Positions 54,671-64,000 of a DNA stretch of 64,000 nt are shown piece by piece; positions within the stretch are counted from its first letter, which is position 1, and every line of letters starts with the position of its first letter. Source of the stretch: Muricauda sp. SCSIO 65647 (GTDB taxonomy: Bacteria > Bacteroidota > Bacteroidia > Flavobacteriales > Flavobacteriaceae); assembly GCF_021534965.1 (NCBI RefSeq), contig NZ_CP091037.1, positions 2,673,501 to 2,737,500 on the forward strand, in the 5' to 3' direction. The notes below the pieces were generated by a model. That model ran no database searches. It worked only from the letters and a program-made list of their open reading frames with translations, and was not told the DNA's origin. A program made the position numbers and the translations under genes.

Positions 54671-56158
54671 TCAACTATTGATGACAGTAAAGGTCGTGCC
54701 TTCTTTTCCATCCTTGAGCTGAATGCCCAAAGCAGCGAGTTGATCCCTGATTTGATCAGAAGTGGCAAAGTCTTTATTGGCCCTGGCTTCATTGCGCATA
54801 TCGATGAGCAATTGTACCACATCGCCGAGCACTTCAGAATTTCCTTTTGCTTCTTTTTGGTTTTCAAGGCCCAATACACTATTGACAAAACCGTTCATTG
54901 TTTCGATGAGAACCTTTTTATCATTCTGGGCAATGGTTTCCTTTCCGTCTTTGATAAGGTTGATCTGTTTGACGGCCTCAAAAAGATAGGCGATGAGTAC
55001 AGGGGTATTGAAGTCATCGTTCATGGCTTCATAACATTGCTGTTTCCATGAAGCAACGTCAAAGGTCGAGGTTTTTCCCGTGGGCAATCCATCTAAAACG
55101 GCCATGGCCTCCATCAAACGGTTATAGCCTTTTTCAGACGCTTGCAAGGCTTCGTCACTTAAATCCAAGATACTGGTATAGTGAGCCTGCATCATAAAAA
55201 AGCGCACCACGGCCGGGGCGTATGGTTTGCTTAAAATAGTGTTCTCTCCACTGAAAATCTCATTGGGATAGATATTGTTTCCTGTTGATTTTGACATCTT
55301 TTTCCCATTCAGGGTCAACATATTGGCATGTAGCCAATAGTTAACAGGAGTGACCCCATAACGTGCTTCGGCCTGTGCAATTTCACATTCGTGGTGTGGA
55401 AATTTCAGGTCCATACCCCCCCCATGTATATCAAAATTTTCACCTAGGTACTTGGTACTCATGGCCGTACATTCTAGATGCCAACCAGGAAAGCCATCGC
55501 CCCAAGGCGAGGGCCACCGCATGATATGTTGTGGTTCGGCTTTTTTCCAAAGTGCAAAATCTTGCGGATTTTTCTTTTCGTCTTGTGCGGTCAACTCACG
55601 GGTATTGGCGATCATGTCTTCCAATTTTCGGCCGCTGAGTTTACCATATTCGTTTGACTCATTGAACTTCAACACATCGAAATACACCGATCCGTTGATT
55701 TCATAGGCGTAGTCCTTTTCAAGTATGTCTTTAATGATTTCTATTTGTTCAATGATGTGTCCGGTTGCCGTGGGCTCAATGCTTGGTGGCAACAAGTTGA
55801 ACTTTTGCAGTGTCTCATGAAAATCGACCGTATAGCGTTGCACCACTTCCATGGGTTCGATTTGCTCTAATTTGGCCCTCTTGGCGATTTTGTCCTCTCC
55901 CTCATCCGCATCGTTCTCTAAATGACCGGCATCGGTGATATTTCGCACATACCTGACTTTGTAGCCAAGATGTTTTAAATAGCGAAAAATCATATCAAAT
56001 GAGATGAACGTGCGGCAATTGCCCAAATGCACATTACTATAAACAGTGGGGCCGCAGACATACATGCCCACATAACCTTCTTTTAACGGTTTGAAAACCT
56101 CTTTTGTGCCTGAAAGTGAATTGGTGACTTTTAAGACTTGACTCTTAAATAGTTGCAT
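54671..56158 (-). CDS. cysS: Cysteinyl-tRNA synthetase
   Basis: 495 aa. Class I signature [16 protein letters not shown] (HIGH-like HLGN), zinc ligands including Cys in VCGPT and WHLECTAMS with [16 protein letters not shown] loop and the C-terminal DALR helix bundle ([31 protein letters not shown]). The start overlaps the folE stop by one base (TAATG), so the pair is translationally coupled. Confidence 0.96.
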   Translation of the reverse strand: MQLFKSQVLKVTNSLSGTKEVFKPLKEGYVGMYVCGPTVYSNVHLGNCRTFISFDMIFRYLKHLGYKVRYVRNITDAGHLENDADEGEDKIAKRAKLEQIEPMEVVQRYTVDFHETLQKFNLLPPSIEPTATGHIIEQIEIIKDILEKDYAYEINGSVYFDVLKFNESNEYGKLSGRKLEDMIANTRELTAQDEKKNPQDFALWKKAEPQHIMRWPSPWGDGFPGWHLECTAMSTKYLGENFDIHGGGMDLKFPHHECEIAQAEARYGVTPVNYWLHANMLTLNGKKMSKSTGNNIYPNEIFSGENTILSKPYAPAVVRFFMMQAHYTSILDLSDEALQASEKGYNRLMEAMAVLDGLPTGKTSTFDVASWKQQCYEAMNDDFNTPVLIAYLFEAVKQINLIKDGKETIAQNDKKVLIETMNGFVNSVLGLENQKEAKGNSEVLGDVVQLLIDMRNEARANKDFATSDQIRDQLAALGIQLKDGKEGTTFTVINS

Positions 56159-56838
56159 TAAAATTCGGTATCTAGATTGATATAATCCAAAAATTCTCTT
56201 CTGACGGCCTCTTCTTTGAATTTGCCACCATACTCTGCCGTTACGGTACTGCTATCGACATCACGAATGCCGCGCGAGTTCACACATAAATGTTTGGCAT
56301 CGATGACGCAGGCCACATCTTCAGTGCCCAGTACGTTTTGCAACTCTTTGACAATCTGTATGTTCATGCGTTCTTGTACTTGAGGCCTTTTGGCGAAATA
56401 ATCAACGATACGGTTCATCTTTGACAGTCCGACCACTGTACCGTTTGAAATGTAGGCAATATGGGCCCTGCCGACGATGGGCAATAAATGGTGTTCACAG
56501 GTTGAATAAACGGTAATGTTCTTTTCAACCAACATCTCGCCGTATTTGTATTTGTTCTTGAAAGTTGATGATTTTGGTCTTCTTTTTGGATGTAGCCCTG
56601 CAAAAATTTCCTTTACGTACATTTTGGCAACCCTGCCCGGTGTTCCGTTCAAACTATCATCATCGAGATCTAAACCCAGGGTCAACATAATTTCACGCAC
56701 ATTCTTTTCGATTCGCTCGATTTTTTCATCGTCATCGAGTACGAAGGCATCTTTTCGCATGGGGGTTTCCTCTGACGATCCCAAGTGGTCATCGCCAATA
56801 TGGTCAAATTGTTCTTCCAAAGTTTCGTGTACTTTCAT
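56158..56838 (-). CDS. folE: GTP cyclohydrolase I
   Basis: 226 aa. Zinc and active-site residues: [36 protein letters not shown] (Cys, His), [12 protein letters not shown] and [21 protein letters not shown] (second Cys). Converts GTP to dihydroneopterin triphosphate for folate. The acidic N-terminal ~45 residues ([19 protein letters not shown]) extend the core, as often seen. A TAnnTTTG box lies 19 bp upstream. Confidence 0.96.
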   Translation of the reverse strand: MKVHETLEEQFDHIGDDHLGSSEETPMRKDAFVLDDDEKIERIEKNVREIMLTLGLDLDDDSLNGTPGRVAKMYVKEIFAGLHPKRRPKSSTFKNKYKYGEMLVEKNITVYSTCEHHLLPIVGRAHIAYISNGTVVGLSKMNRIVDYFAKRPQVQERMNIQIVKELQNVLGTEDVACVIDAKHLCVNSRGIRDVDSSTVTAEYGGKFKEEAVRREFLDYINLDTEF

Positions 56839-56857
56839 ATTGCTGGCACAAAGGAAG

Positions 56858-56865
56858 CAAAGATA
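56858..56865 (-). promoter_or_regulatory. -7 box of folE-cysS-yidD
   Basis: TATCTTTG on the minus strand fits TAnnTTTG. Confidence 0.5.
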
Positions 56866-56970
56866 GACATTAATGGGCTAATGACATCGAATTTCAGAGG
56901 TTTGACAACATAAATTATTGTTAAGCATATAAAGGCCATAAATTTATAATCTCCGAATTAACAGCTACTT

Positions 56971-58776
56971 ATGGCTAGGTTTGTTTTGCTTTTCATCATT
57001 TTGCTGATGGGCTTTGTAGGTCATGCCCAGATTTCTGCAGATTGTGGTGATGCAGTACCCATTTGCAACAACACCCCAGTGAACGGAGGTACCGACGGTT
57101 ACGGTAATGATGATTTTGATGGCCGAACGACAAGTGGCTGTCTCGAGGCCACCCAAACAGGGGCCATTGAATCGAATTCGGCTTGGTACCGCTTTCGTAC
57201 GGGTGCTTCTGGCCAACTTGGATTCAATATTGGCCACGATAGTACGGAAGACTGGGATTTTGCCCTTTACCGTGCTTCTGATTGCAATGATCTTGGTGAG
57301 CCCATTCGCTGTAATTTTTTTGATAACAGTGACCAAAAAAATTATACTGGAGTAGGGGTTGACCCCTCTGGTGATAGCGGTTCAGTGCTTTATGAAGATT
57401 GGTTGAACGTGAATCCCGGTGAAGATTATTACTTGCTCATCAATAATTTTAGCAATTCAAACTCAGGCTTTTCCATTCAGTTCTCAGGAGAGATTTTTGT
57501 AACCAACCCTTACGACGCACTTGATTGCTCAATCGTGAGCAATCTTTTGGGGCCGCCGATCGCCGCCTGTCAAGGTGATCCCGTTATTCTTGATGCCACC
57601 ACTTCTGGCGCTTTGAATTACAGGTGGTATAGTGATACAGGTACTGGATTTCAACTTATTTCTGGTGAAACCAACGCAACGTTGAACGCTACAGCTGATG
57701 CCATTTATCGTGTTGAGGTGGCCACTTCAAGCGGTACTTTGGTGAGCGATGTACAGGTAGCCTATTCTGAAATTCCGATTACCGGCCCCGTAACCGATGA
57801 AACGATTTGCCACTCTGAGGAAATGGTCTTTGATTTAGAAGCCAAAGACACAGAGGCCTTGGGCGTGCAAGACCCCAATAGCTTTCAGGTAAGCTACCAT
57901 GCTTCACAGTCAGATGCTTTGAACGGTATAAATGCATTGACAAAACAGTACTCAAAGCTACCGGGTAGCGAGACGATTTATGTGCGAACGTATGCTATTG
58001 AGAACCCAAACTGTTCTGATGTATCGCAATCATTTGAGCTGAATGCTTTGGAAACGCCCAATTTGACCTTTGACGATGAAGTGCCAATATGTGAGAACAA
58101 TCCATTGGTGACCATTGGCGAGATGATGCCCAATCCACTGTATGATTATGAATGGAGTACAGGTGAGACCACATCGTCCATACAGGTAAGCGCAGCTGAC
58201 TCATATAGTGTAACCGTGACGAATTCTGCAAATGGGGTAGATTGTTCAAGTACCAGAACCGTAAATGTCAATATTTCTGAGACCCCGCAAATTTCAAGTA
58301 TAGAGATTGATGATTTAAGGGCCAATAATACAGTTGAGATTGTTTTGGATAATATAAATGCCGATTATTTTGAGTTTCAATTGAATGATGACCCGTTTCA
58401 AGACAGCAATATATTTACCAGTGTGCTGCCCGGTACCCATACATTGACCGTTCGCGATCGATTTGGGTGTGGAGAACTGAGTGAAAATATTGTGGTAGTG
58501 GGTTTTTCGAACCATTTTTCACCCAATGGCGATGGTCTCAACGAAAACTGGCAAATTGAAGGGCTTTCAAGCCTGAACAGTCCTATTGTGACCATTTATG
58601 ATAGATATGGCAAATTGCTCAAACAACTTGATGTCAACAATTTTGAATGGGACGGTCAATACAATGGCGCCCCATTGCCCGCGACCGATTATTGGTTCAA
58701 GTTGTCATACATCGATGATTCGGGCAATCGAACCTACGCCAAATACATTCAAACACACTTTTCATTGCGCAGATAG
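56971..58776 (+). CDS. Secreted protein with T9SS type B sorting domain, tandem copy 1
   Basis: 601 aa. Signal peptide (MARFVLLFIILLMGFVGHAQ). An N-terminal domain (SADCGDAVPICNNTPVNGG, SAWYRFRTGASGQLGFNI, DWDFALYRASDC, YYLLINNF) is shared with the next gene. Ig-like or PKD-like regions follow, then the ~85-residue C-terminal type B sorting domain: NHFSPNGDGLNENWQIEG, VTIYDRYGKLLKQL, WDGQYNGAPLPATDYWF, ending HFSLRR. Such cargo is exported by the type IX system and fixed to or released from the surface. Twelve or so Cys suggest disulfides. Confidence 0.9.
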   Translation: MARFVLLFIILLMGFVGHAQISADCGDAVPICNNTPVNGGTDGYGNDDFDGRTTSGCLEATQTGAIESNSAWYRFRTGASGQLGFNIGHDSTEDWDFALYRASDCNDLGEPIRCNFFDNSDQKNYTGVGVDPSGDSGSVLYEDWLNVNPGEDYYLLINNFSNSNSGFSIQFSGEIFVTNPYDALDCSIVSNLLGPPIAACQGDPVILDATTSGALNYRWYSDTGTGFQLISGETNATLNATADAIYRVEVATSSGTLVSDVQVAYSEIPITGPVTDETICHSEEMVFDLEAKDTEALGVQDPNSFQVSYHASQSDALNGINALTKQYSKLPGSETIYVRTYAIENPNCSDVSQSFELNALETPNLTFDDEVPICENNPLVTIGEMMPNPLYDYEWSTGETTSSIQVSAADSYSVTVTNSANGVDCSSTRTVNVNISETPQISSIEIDDLRANNTVEIVLDNINADYFEFQLNDDPFQDSNIFTSVLPGTHTLTVRDRFGCGELSENIVVVGFSNHFSPNGDGLNENWQIEGLSSLNSPIVTIYDRYGKLLKQLDVNNFEWDGQYNGAPLPATDYWFKLSYIDDSGNRTYAKYIQTHFSLRR

Positions 58777-58887
58777 TCTGCACTTCATCGATTTACTGCC
58801 GTTTTTTTCGATGAAAACATACTAAATGGGGCATTTGGTCAGTTATACTAGCTATAAGCAAGGTAGAAAAAATAGCCCCATACCACC

Positions 58888-60342
58888 ATGCGAACACTAT
58901 TTATCACGTTATGCAGTCTTTTTTTGTGGATTTTTCAAGTGCAATCCCAGACGGCAAATTCGGCTGATTGTCGTAGCGCCATTCCGGTTTGTGCCGATGG
59001 AATGCCCATTATGCCTTCTGTTGATGGGGGAGGAGACATTGATGATTTCGATCCCGATGTCATAAGACAATCGGGATGTTTGGAAAAAGGAAGCATCAGT
59101 TCGGCAAATATCGAGAACAATACCTCATGGTACGTTTTTCGTGCTGGTACCGATGGGCAAATAGGTTTTGATATTGAGGCCCTAACGGATACGGCTGAGT
59201 GGGATTTTGCCCTCTATGGCCCTTTTGACCAGACCAGTGGTCAAAACTTTTGTGGTAGTATCAGTGACGGCTCTGCCCAGCCCATTCGCTGTAATTATGA
59301 GGTGAACACCACTTCGTTTACGGGTGTTGGGGTGAACCCCGAAAATGGGCAGGTGGGCGCCCCTTTTGTGAGGGGCAGCCAGAATACCTATGACGAATGG
59401 CTCAACGTGATCGCTGGTGAGATTTATTACTTGCTCATCAACAATTTCAACACGAATTTTGACGGCAATCCCGAACCCTTTTCTTTGACCTTTACAGGAA
59501 GTTCTGTAGATGCCGATCAAGACACCGCTTTAGATTGTACTCTTCGGGACGAATTTTTAGGATTGGATATCATTGCTTGTGAGGGCGATCCAGATATTGT
59601 ATTGAGTGCCTTGAACACAGAATTTGGCTCTGATCTTGCCCAAGTCGATTGGTCGGTCGATTCAGACGGTGATGGAATACTAGAGCCATTGCCCGGTGCA
59701 GGTACTGGACCCTTCGGTGCAGAATTGGTGGTCACAAGTCCGAATTCAGGATTATATGCGGTGACCATTACCAATAGTTTTGGCCAGTCTATTTCTGACC
59801 AAATACAGATTACTTTTTATGGAGTTCCCCAACTCGACCCCGTTAACGGTATCATGGTCATTGATGATTTGGTCAACAGCAATCAGACAGACCCATACAA
59901 TGTCGAATTTCAGGTTTCAGGTGATGGAGACTATGAATACTCACTGAATGGCGGAGATTTTCAAGATGACCCCGTGTTCAGGGATGTGCCTCCTGGATTG
60001 AATTCGATCGTCATCAATGATAAGAACGGCTGCGGTACAACAGAACCTATCGAATTTTTGGTTGTCGGATATCCAAAATTCTTTACACCCAATGGCGATG
60101 GCATTCATGATAATTGGCAAGTGCTTGGCATTGACCAATTGACAGATCCCAGTATATTCATATTTGATCGTTTCGGGAAGCTATTAAAAGAGTTGGACGC
60201 TACAACTTTAGGGTGGGACGGTACCTTTAACGGCCGCCCGATGCCGTCATCTGATTATTGGTTCAGATTAGATTACGACCGTGATGATCAGGGTGTTTTG
60301 GTTGCCCGTTCTGTACGAAGGCATTTCTCATTGGTAAGATAA
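58888..60342 (+). CDS. Secreted protein with T9SS type B sorting domain, tandem copy 2
   Basis: 484 aa. Signal peptide (MRTLFITLCSLFLWIFQVQSQ). Same N-terminal domain as copy 1 (SADCRSAIPVCADGMPIMPS, TSWYVFRAGTDGQIGFDI, EWDFALYGPF, YYLLINNF), a shorter middle, and a type B sorting domain (FFTPNGDGIHDNWQVLG, IFDRFGKLLKEL, WDGTFNGRPMPSSDYWF, HFSLVR). Copy 1 has one extra middle repeat of ~100 residues, so the pair arose by duplication with gain or loss of that module. Surface adhesin or recognition role possible; no catalytic motif seen. Confidence 0.9.
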   Translation: MRTLFITLCSLFLWIFQVQSQTANSADCRSAIPVCADGMPIMPSVDGGGDIDDFDPDVIRQSGCLEKGSISSANIENNTSWYVFRAGTDGQIGFDIEALTDTAEWDFALYGPFDQTSGQNFCGSISDGSAQPIRCNYEVNTTSFTGVGVNPENGQVGAPFVRGSQNTYDEWLNVIAGEIYYLLINNFNTNFDGNPEPFSLTFTGSSVDADQDTALDCTLRDEFLGLDIIACEGDPDIVLSALNTEFGSDLAQVDWSVDSDGDGILEPLPGAGTGPFGAELVVTSPNSGLYAVTITNSFGQSISDQIQITFYGVPQLDPVNGIMVIDDLVNSNQTDPYNVEFQVSGDGDYEYSLNGGDFQDDPVFRDVPPGLNSIVINDKNGCGTTEPIEFLVVGYPKFFTPNGDGIHDNWQVLGIDQLTDPSIFIFDRFGKLLKELDATTLGWDGTFNGRPMPSSDYWFRLDYDRDDQGVLVARSVRRHFSLVR

Positions 60343-60347
60343 AAAAA

Positions 60348-60367
60348 GGACGGTTTTAAGACCGTCC
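60348..60367 (-). terminator. Terminator of the FadL-like gene
   Basis: GGACGGT / ACCGTCC stem with a 6-nt loop; on the minus strand it runs into seven Ts. It also closes the upstream T9SS gene region. Confidence 0.8.
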
Positions 60368-60392
60368 CTCGTATTTCTTACGATTTTCTTTT

Positions 60393-61895
60393 TTAGAATT
60401 TCATCGTGAACGAAAGTGTTACATTGGTATTGATTCGGTTGACCAATGCGGCATTGTCAAGTCCGGCATCAAAAAACTGCTCACTTGTTTCGCGTTCGGT
60501 ACGGCTCAGGGCAACATCTAACCGACTGCCCCCAAAATCATAACCGATACCGCCAGAATAACCATTTAAATCAGCTCCTTGGTCATCTTCGAACGGACTG
60601 CTTTCATACCGATAGCCACCCCTCAAGCTGACCCTTTCGATTCGGTATTCGCCTCCAATTCGATATGAATTGACTACCCCCAACTGACTTGCGATAAATT
60701 CGTTCTCGTTTGAAAAGTTGGGGTCAGAGGTAGGCCTTAGCTCAGCTTCAGACATATCTTGATAGCTATAATCAAAACTCAACAGCCCATCTTTTCCAAA
60801 AACAATAGCAGCACTTCCTGTTAGTTTAGAAGGGGTTTTGATACGGTATTCAGGAAACAGGTTGACCAAATTAAAATCGATGAACTGTAAATCAGGATTT
60901 GCCACAGGTGAATCTGTTCGAATACTCTGTGAAACATCATCAGTGAGGCGATACCATGTAGGTGATTGGTAGCTACCGCCCACTCTAATGTTATCGTTCA
61001 AACGCGCAATGGCACCCAAGCTGAACGAAAATCCATCGCCCTCAGTTCTCAATAAATTGTCAAATGAAGTGGACTGTATCTCAGAATCAGCATCGTAACC
61101 GGTTTCATCGAATTGGGTCAATTGTTCATATAAAACGGCATGAAAGTTCAGGGAAGCCCCGATGTATAGATTTTCTTGGTACTGGCCCGCAAAATTTACC
61201 GTAAACTTGCTGTTGTAGCCCGTAGTACGCTGAAAATAGCTTTGCTCAAGATTGCTATACTCCGCCAAAGGAAAATAGGCGGTATTGGCGTCATCATCCG
61301 TTTCGGGCTCTATCAGGCCCGATTGAAAGCCTAGAAACGCTTGTTGGGCCCCAAAACCCAGACTCGAACCGATGTCTAAATAAGCATCTTCAATAAATTC
61401 TCCTTGCTGTACCCTAAGTGGGCCTAAGGTTTGCCCTTGGGCAAAACTCAAGAAATAATTGTCAATGCCCTGCAAAGTGCTTCCTGAGGCAAAGAATTCA
61501 TTATCGAAATTTTGTACAAGATCATAGTTGAATGCCAATGATAGTTTTTTCCATGGGCTATCAGACGATTTGAAGACAAAAGCTCCACCTGCTTGATTAA
61601 GTTCCAATGAATTGATGTCGGTGGTACGGGTTCGGTTTCCGAAAAAAGCTTCATTGTCACGATTGTAATTAGATCCCGAGATCGTGAACTGACTGTAATT
61701 GAACACTGCCGATCCTGCTGGGTTCACGTTCAATGAAGACAAATCACCTCCTAAGGCCCCGAAAGCTCCGCCCATTGCCTGAAATCTTGCTGTACCCTGT
61801 GTATTTTCTGTGCTGTAACGCAATACATCATTGATGTTTTGGGCACTTATAGCGGTGCATGACAATACCATGATGAAAGCAAAAACTGTTCTCAT
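60393..61895 (-). CDS. OmpP1/FadL-family outer-membrane transporter
   Basis: 500 aa. Signal peptide ends AISAQ. The start NINDVLRYSTENTQGTARFQAMGGAFGALGGDLSS-type region, read as TARFQAMGGAFGALGGDLSS and LNVNPAGSAVF, is the FadL hatch-like N-terminus; the rest is a 14-strand-type barrel ending TLSFTMKF. Flavobacterial members are often called hemin receptor, but hydrophobic-compound uptake (fatty acids, aromatics) is the family role. Monocistronic or followed by its terminator; the upstream gene ends 34 bp away. Confidence 0.85.
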   Translation of the reverse strand: MRTVFAFIMVLSCTAISAQNINDVLRYSTENTQGTARFQAMGGAFGALGGDLSSLNVNPAGSAVFNYSQFTISGSNYNRDNEAFFGNRTRTTDINSLELNQAGGAFVFKSSDSPWKKLSLAFNYDLVQNFDNEFFASGSTLQGIDNYFLSFAQGQTLGPLRVQQGEFIEDAYLDIGSSLGFGAQQAFLGFQSGLIEPETDDDANTAYFPLAEYSNLEQSYFQRTTGYNSKFTVNFAGQYQENLYIGASLNFHAVLYEQLTQFDETGYDADSEIQSTSFDNLLRTEGDGFSFSLGAIARLNDNIRVGGSYQSPTWYRLTDDVSQSIRTDSPVANPDLQFIDFNLVNLFPEYRIKTPSKLTGSAAIVFGKDGLLSFDYSYQDMSEAELRPTSDPNFSNENEFIASQLGVVNSYRIGGEYRIERVSLRGGYRYESSPFEDDQGADLNGYSGGIGYDFGGSRLDVALSRTERETSEQFFDAGLDNAALVNRINTNVTLSFTMKF

Positions 61896-61929
61896 TTTTT
61901 GAAGATTTAGTTTCTATAATGTTAATGGA

Positions 61930-63201
61930 TTAGCGGTTTCTTCTTCCGCCGCTACGACCAGATGAGCTTCTACCTGCTGAAGAACGGCTACCGCCCGAAC
62001 TTCTATAACTACCTGAACTACGGGAGCTTCTACCCGAACTGCCCCGGTATCCGCTACTGCTTCTGCCTCCCGATGAGCGTCCAAAGCTACCAGAGCTTCT
62101 CGAACTTCTACTTGAACTTCTATATCCGCTGCTTCTGGGTGCCGAACGACCTGAAGATTGATAGCTTCTGGTGCTTCTTCCCGATGATCGGTATGTTGAA
62201 CTTCTATTTGAAGAAGAACTTCGATAGTTGCCGCTTCTTGCCGTAGAACTTCCATATCGCTGGTTACTGCGCGTGATACCACTATATCTTGGTACTGAGC
62301 GAGTACTTCTACTGGTACGATAGTTTCTGTTTCGTGCTATGGCGTCAGCACTTACTGTTCGTCGTGCTGTTGTTCTACCATTATATGTTCTGGCACTTCG
62401 TGCAGTTCCCACCGTTCTGTTTGAACGCCCTCGTGAGGCATATTGTGAGTTGGATACTGCTCGGTTACTTCTCAAATTTGATCTTCCACGAAGTGAATTG
62501 GAGGCAACCCTGTTGTTGAGGTACCCTCTTCTACTTCGATTGAAGGCAAAATTGTTGTTATAATAGCCGCCCCAGCCCCAAGGTCGGTTCCAGCCCCAAC
62601 CCCAGTTGTTCCAGCCCCAGCCAAAGCCTGCGTTCCAGCCCCAGTTGTTCCAGCCCCAGCCCCAGCCAAAGCCTGCGTTCCAGCCCCAAGGTCGGTTCCA
62701 GCCCCAACCCCAGTTGTTCCAGCCCCAGCCCCAACCAAAGCCTGCGTTCCATAGCCAAGGGTCGTTCCAGCCCAGACCCCAGCCCCAATTGTCATAGACA
62801 TTTATGGTAAGGTTTGTTGGATTGTCGCCCCATCCAGGATTGCCGACATAATTGTTATTATCGGCAAAATAATCGGTTTGCTCACCAATTTGAAGGCTAT
62901 CGTTTTCAACGCCACTATAATAGCTATCGACATCAGTGAAGATTTCACTGTCCAATATCTGGCCATATAGGTCTGCTTTTTGCCCAAAGTATTCACCGTA
63001 TTGATTGCTTTCTTGATCCTCTAACGCTACGGCCTCAGCAGATTTTTTCTCTACGCGTACCACGCGACGGCTATCGGCATAGATACCATCATCTTCATAG
63101 TACGAAGCCTGCTGGTATGAACCACAAGACACTAGAAATATGGCAGCCATTGTCATAGTGGCTGCAAGTTGAAATCTTTGGCGGGGTAAAGTAAGGCTCA
63201 T
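61930..63201 (-). CDS. Lipoprotein with Trp/Gly/Asn repeats and long Arg/Ser-rich tail
   Basis: 423 aa. Lipoprotein signal ends FLVSC (Cys26; a start at Met16 or Met18 is possible). Residues ~28-137 are acidic and Tyr-rich. Residues 138-212 are near-perfect repeats of [16 protein letters not shown] and WGWNRPWG units, about 40 percent Trp. Residues ~222-423 are a disordered Arg/Ser/Gly/Tyr tail ([16 protein letters not shown]-like). Similar proteins are known in Flavobacteriia without assigned function. The composition suggests a surface or envelope polymer-binding, adhesive or phase-separating protein. DNA under residues 138-212 is itself repetitive. Confidence 0.8.
   Translation of the reverse strand: MSLTLPRQRFQLAATMTMAAIFLVSCGSYQQASYYEDDGIYADSRRVVRVEKKSAEAVALEDQESNQYGEYFGQKADLYGQILDSEIFTDVDSYYSGVENDSLQIGEQTDYFADNNNYVGNPGWGDNPTNLTINVYDNWGWGLGWNDPWLWNAGFGWGWGWNNWGWGWNRPWGWNAGFGWGWGWNNWGWNAGFGWGWNNWGWGWNRPWGWGGYYNNNFAFNRSRRGYLNNRVASNSLRGRSNLRSNRAVSNSQYASRGRSNRTVGTARSARTYNGRTTARRTVSADAIARNRNYRTSRSTRSVPRYSGITRSNQRYGSSTARSGNYRSSSSNRSSTYRSSGRSTRSYQSSGRSAPRSSGYRSSSRSSRSSGSFGRSSGGRSSSGYRGSSGRSSRSSGSYRSSGGSRSSAGRSSSGRSGGRRNR
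62565..62788. repeat. Imperfect tandem DNA repeat inside the Trp/Gly protein gene
   Basis: Recurring units built from CCAGCCCCAG, TTGTTCCAGCC and AAAGCCTGCGTTCCAG encode the [15 protein letters not shown] repeats. The largest unit is roughly 69 bp (23 codons), present about two and a half times, so copy number could vary by slippage or recombination. Confidence 0.8.
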
Positions 63202-63297
63202 CCTATCAAATTTTATTGTTGAACATACTAAAAATAGTTAGTTTTACCGTTCTATTTTCGTTAATAATGTCACAAGTTTTGTGCCAAAGTACACTAG

Positions 63298-64000
<703 letters not shown>

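Noticed and set aside
61914-62282. 122-residue minus-strand ORF rich in Glu/Val/Ala
   Set aside because: Alternate frame of the Arg/Ser-rich tail; composition mirrors codon shift of that repeat.
62472-62801. Several Gly/Ala, Leu/Gly and Pro/Gln repeat ORFs in other frames
   Set aside because: They are alternate-frame readings of the Trp/Gly repeat DNA.

Overview
The window is chromosomal DNA of a member of the Bacteroidota, most probably a marine Flavobacteriaceae (inference). The evidence is: SusC/SusD proteins, type IX secretion (type B) C-terminal sorting domains, DUF2911, DUF6588 and DUF1801 proteins, a fused SecDF, repeated -7 boxes of the form TAnnTTTG, a tmRNA with tag GESNYALAA, and little use of Shine-Dalgarno sequences. 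No phage, insertion sequence, CRISPR array, rRNA or tRNA gene was seen; the only structural RNA recognised is tmRNA.

Layout. 1-2600: end of isocitrate lyase, two tiny overlapping membrane-protein genes, and a DEDDh exonuclease/GIY-YIG nuclease fusion. 2700-7300: a lipoprotein, a sensor kinase and a NarL-type response regulator in overlapping genes, followed by a secreted zinc-protease-like lipoprotein; 20-bp inverted repeats resembling NarL 7-2-7 sites lie before the first and last of these genes. 7300-9150: an accessory, decayed stretch with a frameshifted WYL-type regulator, a lone methyltransferase and structured spacers. 9166-10684: a nitroreductase-DoxX pair divergent from an HxlR regulator. 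10992-11388: tmRNA (ssrA). 11617-18528: housekeeping genes (saccharopine/alanine dehydrogenase-like enzyme, PHP phosphodiesterase, kdsA, typA, polyphosphate glucokinase).

18683-27598 is the most coherent functional island: a DeoR regulator divergent from susC, susD, a GH171/DUF1343 muramidase (NamZ-like), a sodium:solute symporter and murQ. It reads as a locus for taking up and breaking down N-acetylmuramic acid-containing peptidoglycan fragments. NamZ has no visible signal peptide, so cleavage is predicted to occur in the cytoplasm. No MurK or AmgK-like kinase is present.

27625-41241: ftsE, a 1007-residue TPR protein with an outer-membrane barrel partner, a JmjC-like protein, two tandem OmpA-like paralogues, a CheY-like protein, an amidohydrolase, DUF2911 and asnB. 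41477-49327: gyrB, DUF6588, a lipoprotein, mdh and secDF, most with clear intrinsic terminators. 49428-56838: eight minus-strand genes (GT4 glycosyltransferase, ABC ATPase with a degenerate first half, GNAT, DUF192, lgt, yidD, cysS, folE). 56971-60342: two tandem T9SS cargo proteins. 60393-63201: a FadL/OmpP1-type porin and a Trp/Gly-repeat plus Arg/Ser-rich lipoprotein. 63298-end: start of proS.

Product names come from reading the translations and recalling families. No database search was possible.
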